From: Rhodospirillales bacterium
GTDB lineage: Bacteria; Pseudomonadota; Alphaproteobacteria; BOG-932; Roseiterribacteraceae
Assembly: GCA_028291345.1 (NCBI GenBank)
Contig: JAQGIF010000007.1
Location: 1 to 47,711, forward strand
Length of the DNA: 47,711 nt
Direction of reading: 5' to 3'
The position numbers were made by a program, and so were the translations under genes. The notes beneath the pieces are model-generated. The model ran no database searches and was not told the origin of the DNA. It saw nothing but the letters and a program-made list of their open reading frames with translations. This document shows positions 26,230-35,714 of this stretch, in pieces (the stretch's first letter is position 1; each line of letters begins with the position of its first letter).

Positions 26230-28983
26230 TCATTGGCCCAGCCGTTGCTGGATGAAAGGCGCGTGGACCAGATCGGATTTGTAGTTGCCGGTCAGCGCAT
26301 ACATCACGAGGTTGACGCCAAAGCGATAGGCCCATTCGCGCTGGCGCTCTCCGCCGGGGGAAAGACTGAACAGCGGCTGGCCGCTGGTGGCGTCGACGGC
26401 CCAAGCGCCGGCCCAGTCGGCGCTGCCGACAACGACTGACGACACGCCGTCATTGCGCGCATCCTGGTCACGTTCGACCCAGACTTCGCCGCCGGGGACG
26501 CGGCCGGGAAACTCATCCAGCAGATAGAACGACTTGGTCAGCACATGGCCTGGCGGCACCGGCGCCAGGGTCGGGACGTCGATGCCCTCGATCAGCTTGG
26601 CGATATTCAGCCGCCCATCGCCAGCCCCGGCTTTCGTGTCGATCAGGATCATGCCGCCCGATGACAAATAGCGGTTTACCTTCGCCTTAGCCTGGTCCGA
26701 TAGAGGCTGGGCCGAGGCTGAGATCGGCCAGTAGATGAGAGGGTAGAAGGAGAGTTCGTCACGTTCGAAGTTGACCTCCGCCATCGTGGCGTGATCGATC
26801 GATGTCCGCAGGATCAATTGATGGGTCAGGCCGGAAAGGCCCTGCCTGCTGATCCTGTCGGTTGCGGCGTCGCCGGTGGCGACATAGCCCAAAGTCACCT
26901 GCGCGGCAGCCTCCGCCGCCCGCGCGTCAGGGGAGGCGTCGGGCGCGAGTGGGTCGGCCAGTGCAGCGCCGGTCGCCAGGATCAATCCGAGCAGCAGCCC
27001 AAGCGCAGGCGTGGAACGACGTCCCAGGCGCAATCCCGGCAGTCTCTTCCATGGCTCCCTGGGGCCGGGAAGTTTTGGCAAGGATCCGCCGAGCCAAAGG
27101 GCGACGATTGTATCGATCGTCGCCAGCGCCAGCACGCCGCCGAGGAACCACGGCGCCAGCGAGACCTCCCCCGGAGCGGCATAGGCCTGGCGGTCCAGCA
27201 CCGTCGGCAGTTCGTCGAGCGGCGCAATGGAGGTTAATATCTGGGTCAGGTTGAAGGCCCGCCTGGAATCGGTTTCACCGTAGTAGCCCGGCGGATGCGC
27301 CGGTTCGGGCAGGGTGCCGTCGAAGCGCTCGGCGGCAATCGCCGATGCCGCACCGCCGGGTGCGATCAGGCGGCCAAATCCGTCCAGCACCCGGTCGGGC
27401 TCCAAGGTTCCATGGTCCGGTGCACGGCTGATGCCGGCGCTATAGGCGACGACCCGGCGCAGAATCTGCGGGAACAGTCCGGATAGGGACAGGTTCGACC
27501 AACTTGGGTCGGCGCTGGTATGGACCAGCACGACCGTGCCCGCCTCGTGCTTGTCGGCGGTGATCAGCGGCGTGCCGTCGGCCAGCCGCGCCCAGACCTT
27601 GCGGTCGAGGTCGATCCCCGGCTCGGCCAATATCTGGCGCGACACGGTCACTTCCTTGGGAATCTCCAGCCCGGCCAGTGGACTCGTATCGGGAAAGGGG
27701 GCCAACGCCGCCGGTACAGTCCAGGACATAGCGCCGGAAAGCGAACGTCCGCCGGTGCGCAGTAGGGTCGGCAGTAGATCGTCGCCCGCCGTCGGGTCGG
27801 CCGCTGCGAGCTTCGGGCCGGCGAACCGCAGCAGCAGGCCGCCCTTGGCGACCCAATCGGCCAGCGCGCGCCGGTCGGCGGAGGACAGAGCGCTGGCGTC
27901 GGTCAGCACCAGAACCGCTGGCTGCCCGCTCAGCATGGTCGGCAGGTCGCCGGTGCGCACTTCGGCAAAGGGCTGCAGCGCGCGGCGGACATAGAATGTG
28001 CTGCTCAGCAGCTCGTTCGACTCCTCGCCGACGGTGGGTGTCACGATCGCGACGGGTCTGCGGCGCGACCGCTCGTCGAGGAGCACGGTTCCGCCGACGC
28101 CGTGGATACCAGCCAGGTCGATACGCGTCACTTGGTTGCGAATTTCGCTTGGGAGGTCGAGCTTGATTAGCGTCGTCGTCTCGCCACTATCGAACGTCCC
28201 GGTGGCCTCGCCGAGAATACGGCCGTAATCGCCGCGTGCGATCAAGGTCACGGGAAGGGCGGGCGCAGCGCTGGCGCGACGGACCTTCAGCGCCAGATCG
28301 GGTCCGGGCTCCGGCGGCAGGAGCAATTGCGGCAGCGCGGTGCGGCTGGGAATGCGCACACGCGGCGCGGTGAAGCCGGCAATCGCCCGGGCCATGCCGT
28401 CGACGCCGTCGCTGGCAATTCCGTCCGACAACCACAGTGCGCTCGACCGGCCGTCGAACCGCTTGAGAATCTCGGTCGCGGCGATGCGATCGGCCGGCCA
28501 TGGCATCGGGTCGAGTCTTTCCACGGTCCGCTTGGCCTCGGCCGCGGGCATCGGGCCGATGGCACTCACCGGGTTTCCAGCCGCGCCCCGTGCGGTGGGA
28601 ATGATGACGACTGCCATGTCTGCGCGTTGTGCCCGATCGATCTCCGCGGACAACGCCGACTTGACCTCCGTCCAATGATCCGCCGCCGCCCAGCCGGTAT
28701 CGACTACGATCACCTCGGGACCGCGTCCCGGTGGCAGTGCGCTCGGCCGCAGGATTGGCCCAGCCAGCGCCAGGATCAGCAGGGACGCCAGCAGCAGGCG
28801 CATCAGGATCAGCCACAGCGGCGTGCGCGCCGGCGTTTCTTCACGATGCACCAGGTCGCGCAGCAGCCTGATTGCCGGGAACCGCACCAACCGGGGGGCC
28901 GGCGGCGTGATGCGCAGCAGCCACCAGATCGCCGGCAGCAGCAACAGCGCGGCGAGGATCGCCGGTGTGGCGAAGCCGATCAC
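26230..28983 (-). CDS. DUF4159 / BatA-like membrane protein
   Basis: A 917-residue inner-membrane protein. The N-terminus is BatA-like (MIGFATPAILAALLLLPAIWWLLR, then RLLLASLLILALAGPILRP), followed by a VWA-type fold beginning VIVVDTGWAAADHW, a large periplasmic region with an amidotransferase-like segment, a helix pair near 610-660 and the C-terminal DUF4159 domain (about 690-917: VTLGYVATGD, FYPLIYWPI, GGMILIDTKAG, GEVWVERDQ). DUF4159 proteins accompany MoxR ATPases in alphaproteobacteria; the function is unknown. The ATG overlaps the DUF58 stop (ATGA), so translation is coupled. The gene is 25 bases from the next one downstream. Confidence 0.88.
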   Translation of the reverse strand: MIGFATPAILAALLLLPAIWWLLRITPPAPRLVRFPAIRLLRDLVHREETPARTPLWLILMRLLLASLLILALAGPILRPSALPPGRGPEVIVVDTGWAAADHWTEVKSALSAEIDRAQRADMAVVIIPTARGAAGNPVSAIGPMPAAEAKRTVERLDPMPWPADRIAATEILKRFDGRSSALWLSDGIASDGVDGMARAIAGFTAPRVRIPSRTALPQLLLPPEPGPDLALKVRRASAAPALPVTLIARGDYGRILGEATGTFDSGETTTLIKLDLPSEIRNQVTRIDLAGIHGVGGTVLLDERSRRRPVAIVTPTVGEESNELLSSTFYVRRALQPFAEVRTGDLPTMLSGQPAVLVLTDASALSSADRRALADWVAKGGLLLRFAGPKLAAADPTAGDDLLPTLLRTGGRSLSGAMSWTVPAALAPFPDTSPLAGLEIPKEVTVSRQILAEPGIDLDRKVWARLADGTPLITADKHEAGTVVLVHTSADPSWSNLSLSGLFPQILRRVVAYSAGISRAPDHGTLEPDRVLDGFGRLIAPGGAASAIAAERFDGTLPEPAHPPGYYGETDSRRAFNLTQILTSIAPLDELPTVLDRQAYAAPGEVSLAPWFLGGVLALATIDTIVALWLGGSLPKLPGPREPWKRLPGLRLGRRSTPALGLLLGLILATGAALADPLAPDASPDARAAEAAAQVTLGYVATGDAATDRISRQGLSGLTHQLILRTSIDHATMAEVNFERDELSFYPLIYWPISASAQPLSDQAKAKVNRYLSSGGMILIDTKAGAGDGRLNIAKLIEGIDVPTLAPVPPGHVLTKSFYLLDEFPGRVPGGEVWVERDQDARNDGVSSVVVGSADWAGAWAVDATSGQPLFSLSPGGERQREWAYRFGVNLVMYALTGNYKSDLVHAPFIQQRLGQ

Positions 28984-29936
28984 GCCGGATCGCCCTCGGG
29001 AACGGCCACGGCGAAGCGGGCCTCGAGGCGGCTATGCAAAATGCGGAGCGGCTCCTCCGGCGGCGCGTCGGTGCAATGCACCAGGAAATCCCAGCCGCGC
29101 GCCCGTGCGAGTTCGCTTAAGGCCTTCTGCTGGCGTTTCAGCGCATCGAGATAGGCCGGACGGACCGCCTCCACCCGGGGGATCAGCGCATCGCTCTCGG
29201 ACGGCGCATCGGCCGCCATCTCGCGGAAGCGCACGCGGCCGCTGAAGGATAGCGACATTTCGGTTGGATCGAGAACCTGCACGAGCTGCGCCGCGACGCC
29301 GCTCGCAGCCACACGTTCGAACGAAGTCGCGATTTCATCGATCGGGTCGAGGAAATCGCTGAACAGCACCAGCGTCGCATGACGCGGCACGGCGCGATTG
29401 GCGGCATCGAGCGGCGTTTCGCGCTCGAGACCTGCCAAAATCGCATTGAGCGCACCCCGTCCAGAGGACGGGGTGCGCTCGCCGCCCAACAGGGCGATGC
29501 GCTCGCCGCCGCGCAGCAGAAGGCTGGCGAGTGCGAGCAGCAGCAGTTCGCAACGGTCGCGCTTGGCCGGGACCGTATTGCCGGAGCGGTAGGACATGCC
29601 GGGCCCAGAATCCCGCCAAAGGAATACGGATTGTGCAGCCGCCCATTCAGTTTCGCGGATATAAAGCCGGTCGCCCTTGGCCGATTGGCGCCAGTCGATC
29701 CGCTCGATTGTGTCGCCGGTCTGGTAGGGCCGAAACTGCCAGAAGCTTTCGCCCAGCCCGACCCGCCTGCGCCCGTGCGCGCCGGGGGACACGGTCTCGG
29801 CGACGCGTTCGGCCGCCACCATCAGCGGCGGGAGGCGCGCGCCTAGCGCCTCAGCGCCCAGGCCGAGCCTGGAATCCCGTCCCGCCGTTCTCTGACTCGT
29901 CGGCGAGCGGGATGTATGATCGGATGGATGCGCCAA
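28980..29936 (-). CDS. DUF58 domain protein (MoxR partner)
   Basis: A 318-residue protein of the DUF58 family, which is encoded beside MoxR ATPases and has a VWA-related fold. The signature is RPYQTGDTIERIDWRQSAKGDRLYIRE (around residues 69-95). ATLVLFSDFLDPIDEI near residue 190 follows the VWA rhythm. The only start before the conserved region is a TTG at 29936, 13 bases after the moxR stop; no ATG or GTG lies in between, so weak translation or coupling to moxR is likely. It overlaps the DUF4159 gene by four bases. Confidence 0.88.
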   Translation of the reverse strand: MAHPSDHTSRSPTSQRTAGRDSRLGLGAEALGARLPPLMVAAERVAETVSPGAHGRRRVGLGESFWQFRPYQTGDTIERIDWRQSAKGDRLYIRETEWAAAQSVFLWRDSGPGMSYRSGNTVPAKRDRCELLLLALASLLLRGGERIALLGGERTPSSGRGALNAILAGLERETPLDAANRAVPRHATLVLFSDFLDPIDEIATSFERVAASGVAAQLVQVLDPTEMSLSFSGRVRFREMAADAPSESDALIPRVEAVRPAYLDALKRQQKALSELARARGWDFLVHCTDAPPEEPLRILHSRLEARFAVAVPEGDPA

Positions 29937-29949
29937 AACGAGTTTTGAC

Positions 29950-30969
29950 TTAGCCGAGCCGCGCGGCCAGCGCGTCGATCATGCCGTCCAGGCTGACGCC
30001 GTCGGCGCGCGCCGTGAAGGACAGAGCCATGCGGTGCCGCAGGACCGGACGCGCCAGCGCCACAACATCGTCGAGCGATGGCGATAGGCGGCCGTCGAGC
30101 AGAGCCCGCGCCCGGGCGGCCAAAGCCAACGCCTGGCTGGCACGCGGGCCCGGTCCCCAGGCGACATGCCGCCGGACATCGGCCTGATCGCTCTCGAATG
30201 GGCGTCCGGCGCGAACCAGGCTCAGTATGCCCTCGACCACCCGCTCGCCGATCGGAACACGGCGGACCAGTTGCTGCGCCTCGATCAGTTCGTCCGCAGT
30301 CATGACCTGCAGCGGCTTGGTGTCGCGCGGGCCGGTGGTTTCGATCAGCATCCGCCGTTCGGCGCCCAAATCGGGATAGCCGACATCGATCTGCATCAGG
30401 AAGCGGTCGAGCTGCGCCTCAGGCAGCGGATAGGTGCCTTCCTGCTCCAGTGGGTTCTGGGTAGCCAGCACGTGGAAAGGGGCAGGCAGTGCCCTGTCGG
30501 CCCCGGCGACGGATACACGGCGTTCCTGCATCGCCTGTAGCAAGGCGGATTGCGTGCGCGGACTGGCGCGGTTGATTTCGTCGGCCATCAAAAGCTGGCA
30601 GAAGACCGGACCGGGAATGAAGCGGAAGGCGCGGCGTCCGTCGCTGCCTTCCTCCAGCACTTCCGATCCCAATATGTCAGCCGGCATTAAATCGGGCGTG
30701 CACTGGACGCGCTTGGCGTCGAGACCCAGCCCAATGCCCAGCGTCTCGACCAGCTTGGTCTTCGCCAGGCCGGGAACGCCGATCAGCAGCACATGGCCGC
30801 CGGCCAGGATGCTGATCAACGTCTGCTCGATCACGGTCTCCTGTCCGAAAATGACCTGGCCAATTCCGCTGCGCAGCGCCTTCAGTCGATCGGCGGCCGT
30901 TTCGATCCGGTCGGCAAGCCGGCGGGCTTCCATCTCAGCCGCGGGGCTATCTGTCTCGGTCAAACTCAT
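29950..30969 (-). CDS. MoxR-family AAA+ ATPase
   Basis: A 339-residue cytoplasmic AAA+ chaperone of the MoxR family. Walker A is GVPGLAKT (64-71), Walker B LLMADEINRA (127-136) and sensor 1 VLATQNPLEQEGTYPLPEAQLDRF. The C-terminal lid runs to residue 339. MoxR proteins work with VWA-domain partners to insert metals or mature complexes; here the partners are the DUF58 and DUF4159 products of the same operon. It is the promoter-proximal gene, divergent from DUF1285 at 31036 with a 66-base gap. Confidence 0.93.
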   Translation of the reverse strand: MSLTETDSPAAEMEARRLADRIETAADRLKALRSGIGQVIFGQETVIEQTLISILAGGHVLLIGVPGLAKTKLVETLGIGLGLDAKRVQCTPDLMPADILGSEVLEEGSDGRRAFRFIPGPVFCQLLMADEINRASPRTQSALLQAMQERRVSVAGADRALPAPFHVLATQNPLEQEGTYPLPEAQLDRFLMQIDVGYPDLGAERRMLIETTGPRDTKPLQVMTADELIEAQQLVRRVPIGERVVEGILSLVRAGRPFESDQADVRRHVAWGPGPRASQALALAARARALLDGRLSPSLDDVVALARPVLRHRMALSFTARADGVSLDGMIDALAARLG

Positions 30970-31035
30970 AAAATCCGATCCTTCCTTTCCGCCCTCATCA
31001 TCCTCACACTATTCTAGACCATATATAGGGCGAGC

Positions 31036-31608
31036 GTGAGCATGGACAAAATTTCTGCCCCCGGCGGGCTTCCGTTTCCCCTTGGGGAAGACAGGCCGGA
31101 TGAGGCGTACGACATGCGGATCGCCCGGGACGGTACGTGGTTCTATCACGGTTCGCCGATCGGGCGAATTGCTTTGGTCAAGCTGTTCGCCACCGTGTTG
31201 CGCCGTGACGATGCCGGCGATTTCTGGTTGATCACCCCGGCGGAGCGCGGACGGATCACGGTCGACGACGTGCCGTTCGTCGCGGTCGAGGTGCGCGCCG
31301 AGGGCGAGGGCCACGACCAGTCCTTGTCTTTTCGCACCAATCTGGACGAGTGGGTGACGGCGGATGGGGATCATCCGATCCGTGTCACGCATGGCAGCAC
31401 ACCGGGGGGCGAGTTGAGCGATACTCCAGCACCCTATATCCTGATCCGCGACCGGCTCGAAGCGCGTATTGGGCGCGCGGTATTTTACGAGCTGGTCGGG
31501 CTTGCCGAGGAACGGCGGACCCCGCAAGGAATCGAGCTGGGCGTATGGAGCGAACAGATCTTCTTCCCATTGGGGCGAATCCCGCCCGACCCGGCGCTGT
31601 TGGCGTAG
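31036..31608 (+). CDS. DUF1285 family protein
   Basis: A 190-residue protein of the DUF1285 family, conserved in alphaproteobacteria and of unknown function. The conserved core is MRIARDGTWFYHGSPIGRIALVKLFATVLRRDDAG, followed by ITVDDVPFVAVEV and the C-terminal SEQIFFPLGRIPP. The start is GTG at 31036 or ATG at 31042 (GTGAGCATG); neither has a strong ribosome site. The end overlaps the NUDIX gene by 64 bases. The trio DUF1285 / NUDIX / CCA transferase is a common alphaproteobacterial operon. Confidence 0.85.
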   Translation: MSMDKISAPGGLPFPLGEDRPDEAYDMRIARDGTWFYHGSPIGRIALVKLFATVLRRDDAGDFWLITPAERGRITVDDVPFVAVEVRAEGEGHDQSLSFRTNLDEWVTADGDHPIRVTHGSTPGGELSDTPAPYILIRDRLEARIGRAVFYELVGLAEERRTPQGIELGVWSEQIFFPLGRIPPDPALLA

Positions 31609-32231
31609 GCGCGCCGTTCGCATTTACCAAAGGCGATATTCGCCGTCTTTTCCTGAACCGGGCTCAAGGCGCCGATCGTGGCGGCGGCGCAAATCGCGGC
31701 GATCACGAACTCAATCCCGGGATGGTGCCGCTGGTTGAACTGCGTGCCGCGGCTGTGCTGGTCACACTTGTCGATCGTGCCGAGGGCTTCACCATCCTGT
31801 TGACGCGGCGTACCGCGCATCTGTCACGCCATGCCGGACAGATCGCGTTTCCCGGCGGCAGGGTGGATGAGCTGGACGCCGACGAGGTCGCGACCGCCTT
31901 GCGGGAGACCGAGGAGGAAATCGGGCTCAGCCGGGACTATATCGAACCGGTCGGTATGCTGGACCGCTATGTCACCCGCACCGGTTTTACCGTCACCCCA
32001 ATAGTGGCGCTGGTCCAGCCGCCCTTTTCCTTGAGCATCGATCCCAACGAGGTAGACGAGGCGTTCGAGGTGCCGCTGGCCTTCATCCTCGATCCAGCCA
32101 ACCAAAAACGGGACAGCTACGACTTTCAGGGCGTCGCCCGGCATTTCTACGTCTTTGACTATGGCGAGCGGAGAATCTGGGGGGCAACCGCCGGGATGCT
32201 CATCAATCTCGCCGAAATCTTCAGCGCCTGA
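31545..32231 (+). CDS. CoA pyrophosphatase-type NUDIX hydrolase
   Basis: A 228-residue NUDIX hydrolase that likely cleaves CoA or related nucleotides. The CoA-pyrophosphatase signature LLTRRTAHLSRHAGQIAFPGGR directly precedes the NUDIX box DEVATALRETEEEIGL, which contains the REXXEE metal-binding residues. The frame is open from 31350; the ATG at 31545 is the most plausible start although it lies inside the DUF1285 gene, because no ATG/GTG/TTG occurs between there and residue 60. The next ATG at 31722 would leave a shorter protein of about 170 residues that still has the catalytic domain. Confidence 0.88.
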   Translation: MERTDLLPIGANPARPGAVGVGAPFAFTKGDIRRLFLNRAQGADRGGGANRGDHELNPGMVPLVELRAAAVLVTLVDRAEGFTILLTRRTAHLSRHAGQIAFPGGRVDELDADEVATALRETEEEIGLSRDYIEPVGMLDRYVTRTGFTVTPIVALVQPPFSLSIDPNEVDEAFEVPLAFILDPANQKRDSYDFQGVARHFYVFDYGERRIWGATAGMLINLAEIFSA

Positions 32232-32258
32232 TGTGAACAGGCTATTCCCGCTGCGCAC

Positions 32259-33470
32259 ATGCTGACCGACCGATCCTGGCTGGACGCGAAGCCGACGCGC
32301 ACGTTGATCGCTGCGCTCGACAATGGCGGAGTAGACTTTCGTTTTGTCGGCGGTGCGGTGCGCGACGGGCTGTTGGGGCGGCCAGTCACCGATATCGATA
32401 TCGCCACACCGGCCAGACCCGAGGATGTGATCCGTGCGGTCGAGGCGGCGAGGCTTAAGGCGATCCCGACCGGCATGGCGCATGGCACGGTGACTGTGCT
32501 GGTCGGCCGCCGGCCGTTCGAAATCACAACTCTGCGACGCGATGTCGAAACCGACGGCCGCCACGCGGTCGTGGCTTTCACGGACGATTGGCAGGCGGAT
32601 GCAGCGCGGCGCGATTTCACGATGAATGCACTTTATGCTGACCGCGGCGGCGCGATCACTGATTTCTTCGGCGGCGAATCGGATGCGCGGGCTGGCAGGG
32701 TGCGCTTCATCGGCGACCCGGCAACGCGCATCGGCGAGGATGCATTACGCATTCTACGCTTCTTCCGGTTCCACGCCTGGTATGGCCGCAATGGTCTCGA
32801 CGACGACGGTTTGGCTGCCTGCTCCAAGCTGGCAGCCATGGTCGAACGCCTGTCGGGCGAGCGGGTGCGTGTCGAGATATTCAAGACGCTGCTGGCGCCC
32901 GACCCGGCTCCGGTCTGGCGGGCGATGATCAGTGCCGGTGTGATGGTTCATGCAATTCCCGCCGCGATCCGCATCGAGGTACTATCCAGCATGGTGGCGC
33001 TCGAGGGGGCGCTGGGGCTAGCCCCCGATCCCCTGCGTCGACTCGCCGCGTTGGTCGGAACGCCTTCGCCGGAGGTCGTTGCGGCGCTGAAATCGCGGCT
33101 GCGTCTCGCCAATCGCGATGAGGCTCATCTGCTGTCGCTGGGGGCCCTCGCCGGTCGGGTTGCACTGATCTCGCGGCGCGCCTTTGGACAGGCGCTTTAT
33201 GGCGCGCGGCCGCACCGGGTGCGCGATGCTGCGATGCTGTCGCAAATCACGACAGGCACGCCGGACACAAGGACCCTCGCGGACCTATGCCGCTTTATGG
33301 GGGAATGGATAGAGCCCCGATTTCCATTGTCTGGCGCGGACCTCCTGTCGGCCGGTACTCCGCCAGGCCCGGAGATGGGGCGGATACTTGCCGAACTCGA
33401 ACAGTGGTGGGTTGCGGCGGACTTCCTTCCAAATCGGGATGCATGCCTGGCGCGCCTGCGCTTGCAATAG
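32259..33470 (+). CDS. CCA tRNA nucleotidyltransferase / poly(A)-polymerase-like
   Basis: A 403-residue class II nucleotidyltransferase that builds or repairs the 3' CCA end of tRNA. The polymerase-beta-type active site is FVGGAVRDGLLGR followed by DIDIATPA (two metal-binding aspartates, Asp45 and Asp47). RRDFTMNALYAD carries the nucleotide-binding region, and GEDALRILRFFRFHAWYG the neck. Poly(A) polymerases share these motifs, but length and operon context support the CCA role. The start ATG lies 27 bases after the NUDIX stop. Confidence 0.92.
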   Translation: MLTDRSWLDAKPTRTLIAALDNGGVDFRFVGGAVRDGLLGRPVTDIDIATPARPEDVIRAVEAARLKAIPTGMAHGTVTVLVGRRPFEITTLRRDVETDGRHAVVAFTDDWQADAARRDFTMNALYADRGGAITDFFGGESDARAGRVRFIGDPATRIGEDALRILRFFRFHAWYGRNGLDDDGLAACSKLAAMVERLSGERVRVEIFKTLLAPDPAPVWRAMISAGVMVHAIPAAIRIEVLSSMVALEGALGLAPDPLRRLAALVGTPSPEVVAALKSRLRLANRDEAHLLSLGALAGRVALISRRAFGQALYGARPHRVRDAAMLSQITTGTPDTRTLADLCRFMGEWIEPRFPLSGADLLSAGTPPGPEMGRILAELEQWWVAADFLPNRDACLARLRLQ

Positions 33471-33509
33471 ACGGGCAAGGCGGCTGCGCGCCCTCCCGGC
33501 CCTGCCAGA

Positions 33510-34109
33510 TCAGATATGCGCGCCCAATCGGGCGTCGGCGGCGACACGTGTTTTCGTCGCCGTTTCCCCGCTGGACGTCAGCTCCTTGGTCACTTGCGCG
33601 GCGCGCGCCTTCAGTCTTTTACCGATGTCTGCCAGATCCATGTCGGTCCGTTTGACCTGCGGGAAAAGCTCCGTCTCCTCTTCCTCGACATGGTGGGCGA
33701 TGTATTCGCCCAGCACCTTGACCTTGGCGTCGTAGAGAGGGTCGCCGACCTGCATGGTCTCGATCTGCGCAATCAAATCCTTGGCCGTGGCGTGCTCGAC
33801 CGCGGCCTCGTCGACGAGGTCGGACTCCTCTATCTTTTCCCGCGCTTCGGGGTAGAGCAACTCTTCCTCAATCTTCGCGTGCACAGCCAAGGCGAGGCAG
33901 ATCTTCTCGCTCAGTTTCAGTTTCTTGTTGCTGCTGTCGGTGTTTTGATATGCGCCAAATAAGGCCTCGACGTCGCGATGTTGCTGCATCAGGAAAGCAA
34001 CAGCCGGAGGCTGCTTGACGGTCTTGCCGTCGAACCGCTTGATGGAAACGGTTGCGGCGCCGGGTTTGCTTTTGGCGGTTTTAGATGGCTTCCTTTGGGC
34101 TGCGGTCAT
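33510..34109 (-). CDS. Hemerythrin HHE-domain protein
   Basis: A 199-residue protein with a hemerythrin-type four-helix bundle (about 35-150) expected to hold a di-iron centre. Candidate ligands are His44 (MQQHRDVEALF), His77 and Glu81 (VHAKIEEELLYP), His106 (EHATAKDLIA), the pair in YIAHHVEEEETELFPQV and a Glu there. The first 34 residues are basic and Lys-rich. Family members bind oxygen or nitric oxide, or protect iron centres. The gene converges on the CCA transferase with a 39-base gap and follows hemF on the same strand. A perfect hairpin covers its ribosome-binding region. Confidence 0.9.
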   Translation of the reverse strand: MTAAQRKPSKTAKSKPGAATVSIKRFDGKTVKQPPAVAFLMQQHRDVEALFGAYQNTDSSNKKLKLSEKICLALAVHAKIEEELLYPEAREKIEESDLVDEAAVEHATAKDLIAQIETMQVGDPLYDAKVKVLGEYIAHHVEEEETELFPQVKRTDMDLADIGKRLKARAAQVTKELTSSGETATKTRVAADARLGAHI

Positions 34110-34112
34110 CGG

Positions 34113-34143
34113 TTTTCATCCGGCTATGGGTCAGGGATGAAAA
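34113..34143 (-). promoter_or_regulatory. Hairpin over the hemerythrin ribosome-binding region
   Basis: Perfect 9-bp arms TTTTCATCC (34113-34121) and GGATGAAAA (34135-34143), written on the plus strand, face each other across 13 bases. On the mRNA the distal arm GGATGAAAA ends three bases before the ATG and contains the only Shine-Dalgarno-like bases. It could limit translation, or it could be a DNA operator. Confidence 0.4.
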
Positions 34144-34242
34144 GCCAACGCCCGCCGGGCGACAAGGTTCCGACCAGGCATATCCGTGTTTTCGCTGGGA
34201 TTTATGCGGTCTTCCCGCTCCTGGGCCAGCCGGTGCGGGCTC

Positions 34243-35133
34243 TCAGGGCCACGCGGTCAGTGGCGGCAGGGACATCAGGATCGCTTCGACGTTGCCCCCG
34301 GTCTTCAACCCGAAGACGGTGCCTCGATCATAGAGCAAGTTGAACTCGACATAGCGTCCACGCCGCTGAAGCTGGTGGGCGCGGTCGGCTTCCGTCCAGG
34401 GTGCGTTCATATGCTCGCGCACGATCGGTCCGTAAACACTTAAGAAGGCTTCGCCGACTTCTTGGGTGAAGGCGAAGTCACGTTCCCAATTGCCGGTCGC
34501 CAGATAGTCGTAAAAGATGCCGCCGACGCCGCGTGTCTCGCCTCGGTGCGGCAGATAGAAATACTCGTCGCACCATTTCTTGAAGCGCGAATAATATTCC
34601 GGATGATGGGCGTCGCAGGCGGTTTGCAGCGCGCCGTGGAAGCGGGCGGTGTCGGAATCGTTGGGCGGCATCATCGGAGTCAGGTCCGCGCCACCACCGA
34701 ACCAGCCTTTCGAGGTCACGATCATCCGCGTGTTCATATGGGTCGTCGGCACATGGGGCGAACGCGGGTGGGCGACCAGGCTGATGCCGGTGGCGAAGAA
34801 TTCGCCGGTTTCCGCCGCGCCGGGAATCTGCTTGCGGAAATCCGCGCTGAACACGCCGTGCGTCGTCGAGATATTGACTCCGACCTTTTCGAAAACCCGG
34901 CCGTTCATGACGGACATGACGCCGCCACCGCCCTGGGTGCCGTCCTCGGCTATGCGGTTCCAGGATTTGCGGACGAACCGGCCGGACGCCAGGTCGGCAT
35001 GATGGCCGGTCAGAGCATCCTCGATTGCCTCGAACTCGACGCAGATCCGGTCGCGCAATTGTTGAAACCACGCTTGGGCGCGGGATTTCTCGGCCTCCGT
35101 CGGGAGATAGTCGTTCTGCAAGCTGTCGGTCAT
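34243..35133 (-). CDS. hemF: Oxygen-dependent coproporphyrinogen III oxidase
   Basis: A 296-residue aerobic haem-biosynthesis enzyme that decarboxylates two propionates of coproporphyrinogen III. Diagnostic blocks are [19 protein letters not shown], the histidine-rich [57 protein letters not shown] and [20 protein letters not shown]. The frame is open to 35256, but ATG 35133 matches the family length and starts ten bases after the trmL stop, so the two are co-transcribed. Haem supply next to the bc1 operon is a sensible grouping. Confidence 0.96.
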   Translation of the reverse strand: MTDSLQNDYLPTEAEKSRAQAWFQQLRDRICVEFEAIEDALTGHHADLASGRFVRKSWNRIAEDGTQGGGGVMSVMNGRVFEKVGVNISTTHGVFSADFRKQIPGAAETGEFFATGISLVAHPRSPHVPTTHMNTRMIVTSKGWFGGGADLTPMMPPNDSDTARFHGALQTACDAHHPEYYSRFKKWCDEYFYLPHRGETRGVGGIFYDYLATGNWERDFAFTQEVGEAFLSVYGPIVREHMNAPWTEADRAHQLQRRGRYVEFNLLYDRGTVFGLKTGGNVEAILMSLPPLTAWP

Positions 35134-35143
35134 GGCGTAACGC

Positions 35144-35608
35144 TCATCTGGGTAATTGCCCGGTTTGGCGCAGTGCCTCGGCAACGCCGATGGCGGCCGC
35201 CTGCGCGACGTTGATCGAGCGGATGCCCAACCGCATGGGAATACGGATTCGCGCATTCACTTCATCATGCACATCTTGCGGGACGCCGGCGCTTTCCCGG
35301 CCGACAATGATGCGGTCATCAGGGCGGAAGGCAAAGTCGGCATGGCTGACATCGCCGGCGGTGGTTAGCAGAACCAGCCGACCGCCGTGGGATTTGCGAA
35401 ACGCGCTCCAGGATGTGTGGCGGACAAGGTCCAGCATAGCGAGATAGTCCATTCCGGCGCGCTTCAGGTCCCGATCCATGCGGCCTTCGTCGAAAGGAAA
35501 ACCACAAGGCTCGACAAGATCGAGCGATATCCCCATACAGGCGGCCAGACGCATCATGGCGCCGGCATTCTGCGGAATATCGGGTTGGAAAAGGACGAGG
35601 CGGATCAC
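35144..35608 (-). CDS. trmL: tRNA (cytidine(34)-2'-O)-methyltransferase
   Basis: A 154-residue SPOUT-fold methyltransferase that 2'-O-methylates the wobble base of tRNA-Leu. The knot motifs are [18 protein letters not shown] and the C-terminal [24 protein letters not shown]. The N-terminus [21 protein letters not shown] is the usual start. The GTG at 35608 places it correctly; another GTG at 35641 would add 11 residues. It is the first gene before hemF and is divergent from petA. Confidence 0.92.
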   Translation of the reverse strand: MIRLVLFQPDIPQNAGAMMRLAACMGISLDLVEPCGFPFDEGRMDRDLKRAGMDYLAMLDLVRHTSWSAFRKSHGGRLVLLTTAGDVSHADFAFRPDDRIIVGRESAGVPQDVHDEVNARIRIPMRLGIRSINVAQAAAIGVAEALRQTGQLPR

Positions 35609-35714
35609 TGCGAAAACCGGGCGGCGGTACGGTCGCGACACTATGTCGTCCGCCCCGGCTTTGCAAGGCGATGGACGGCATGTATATCGGTCCCATCGTC
35701 CGGTTCTCGGTCGT

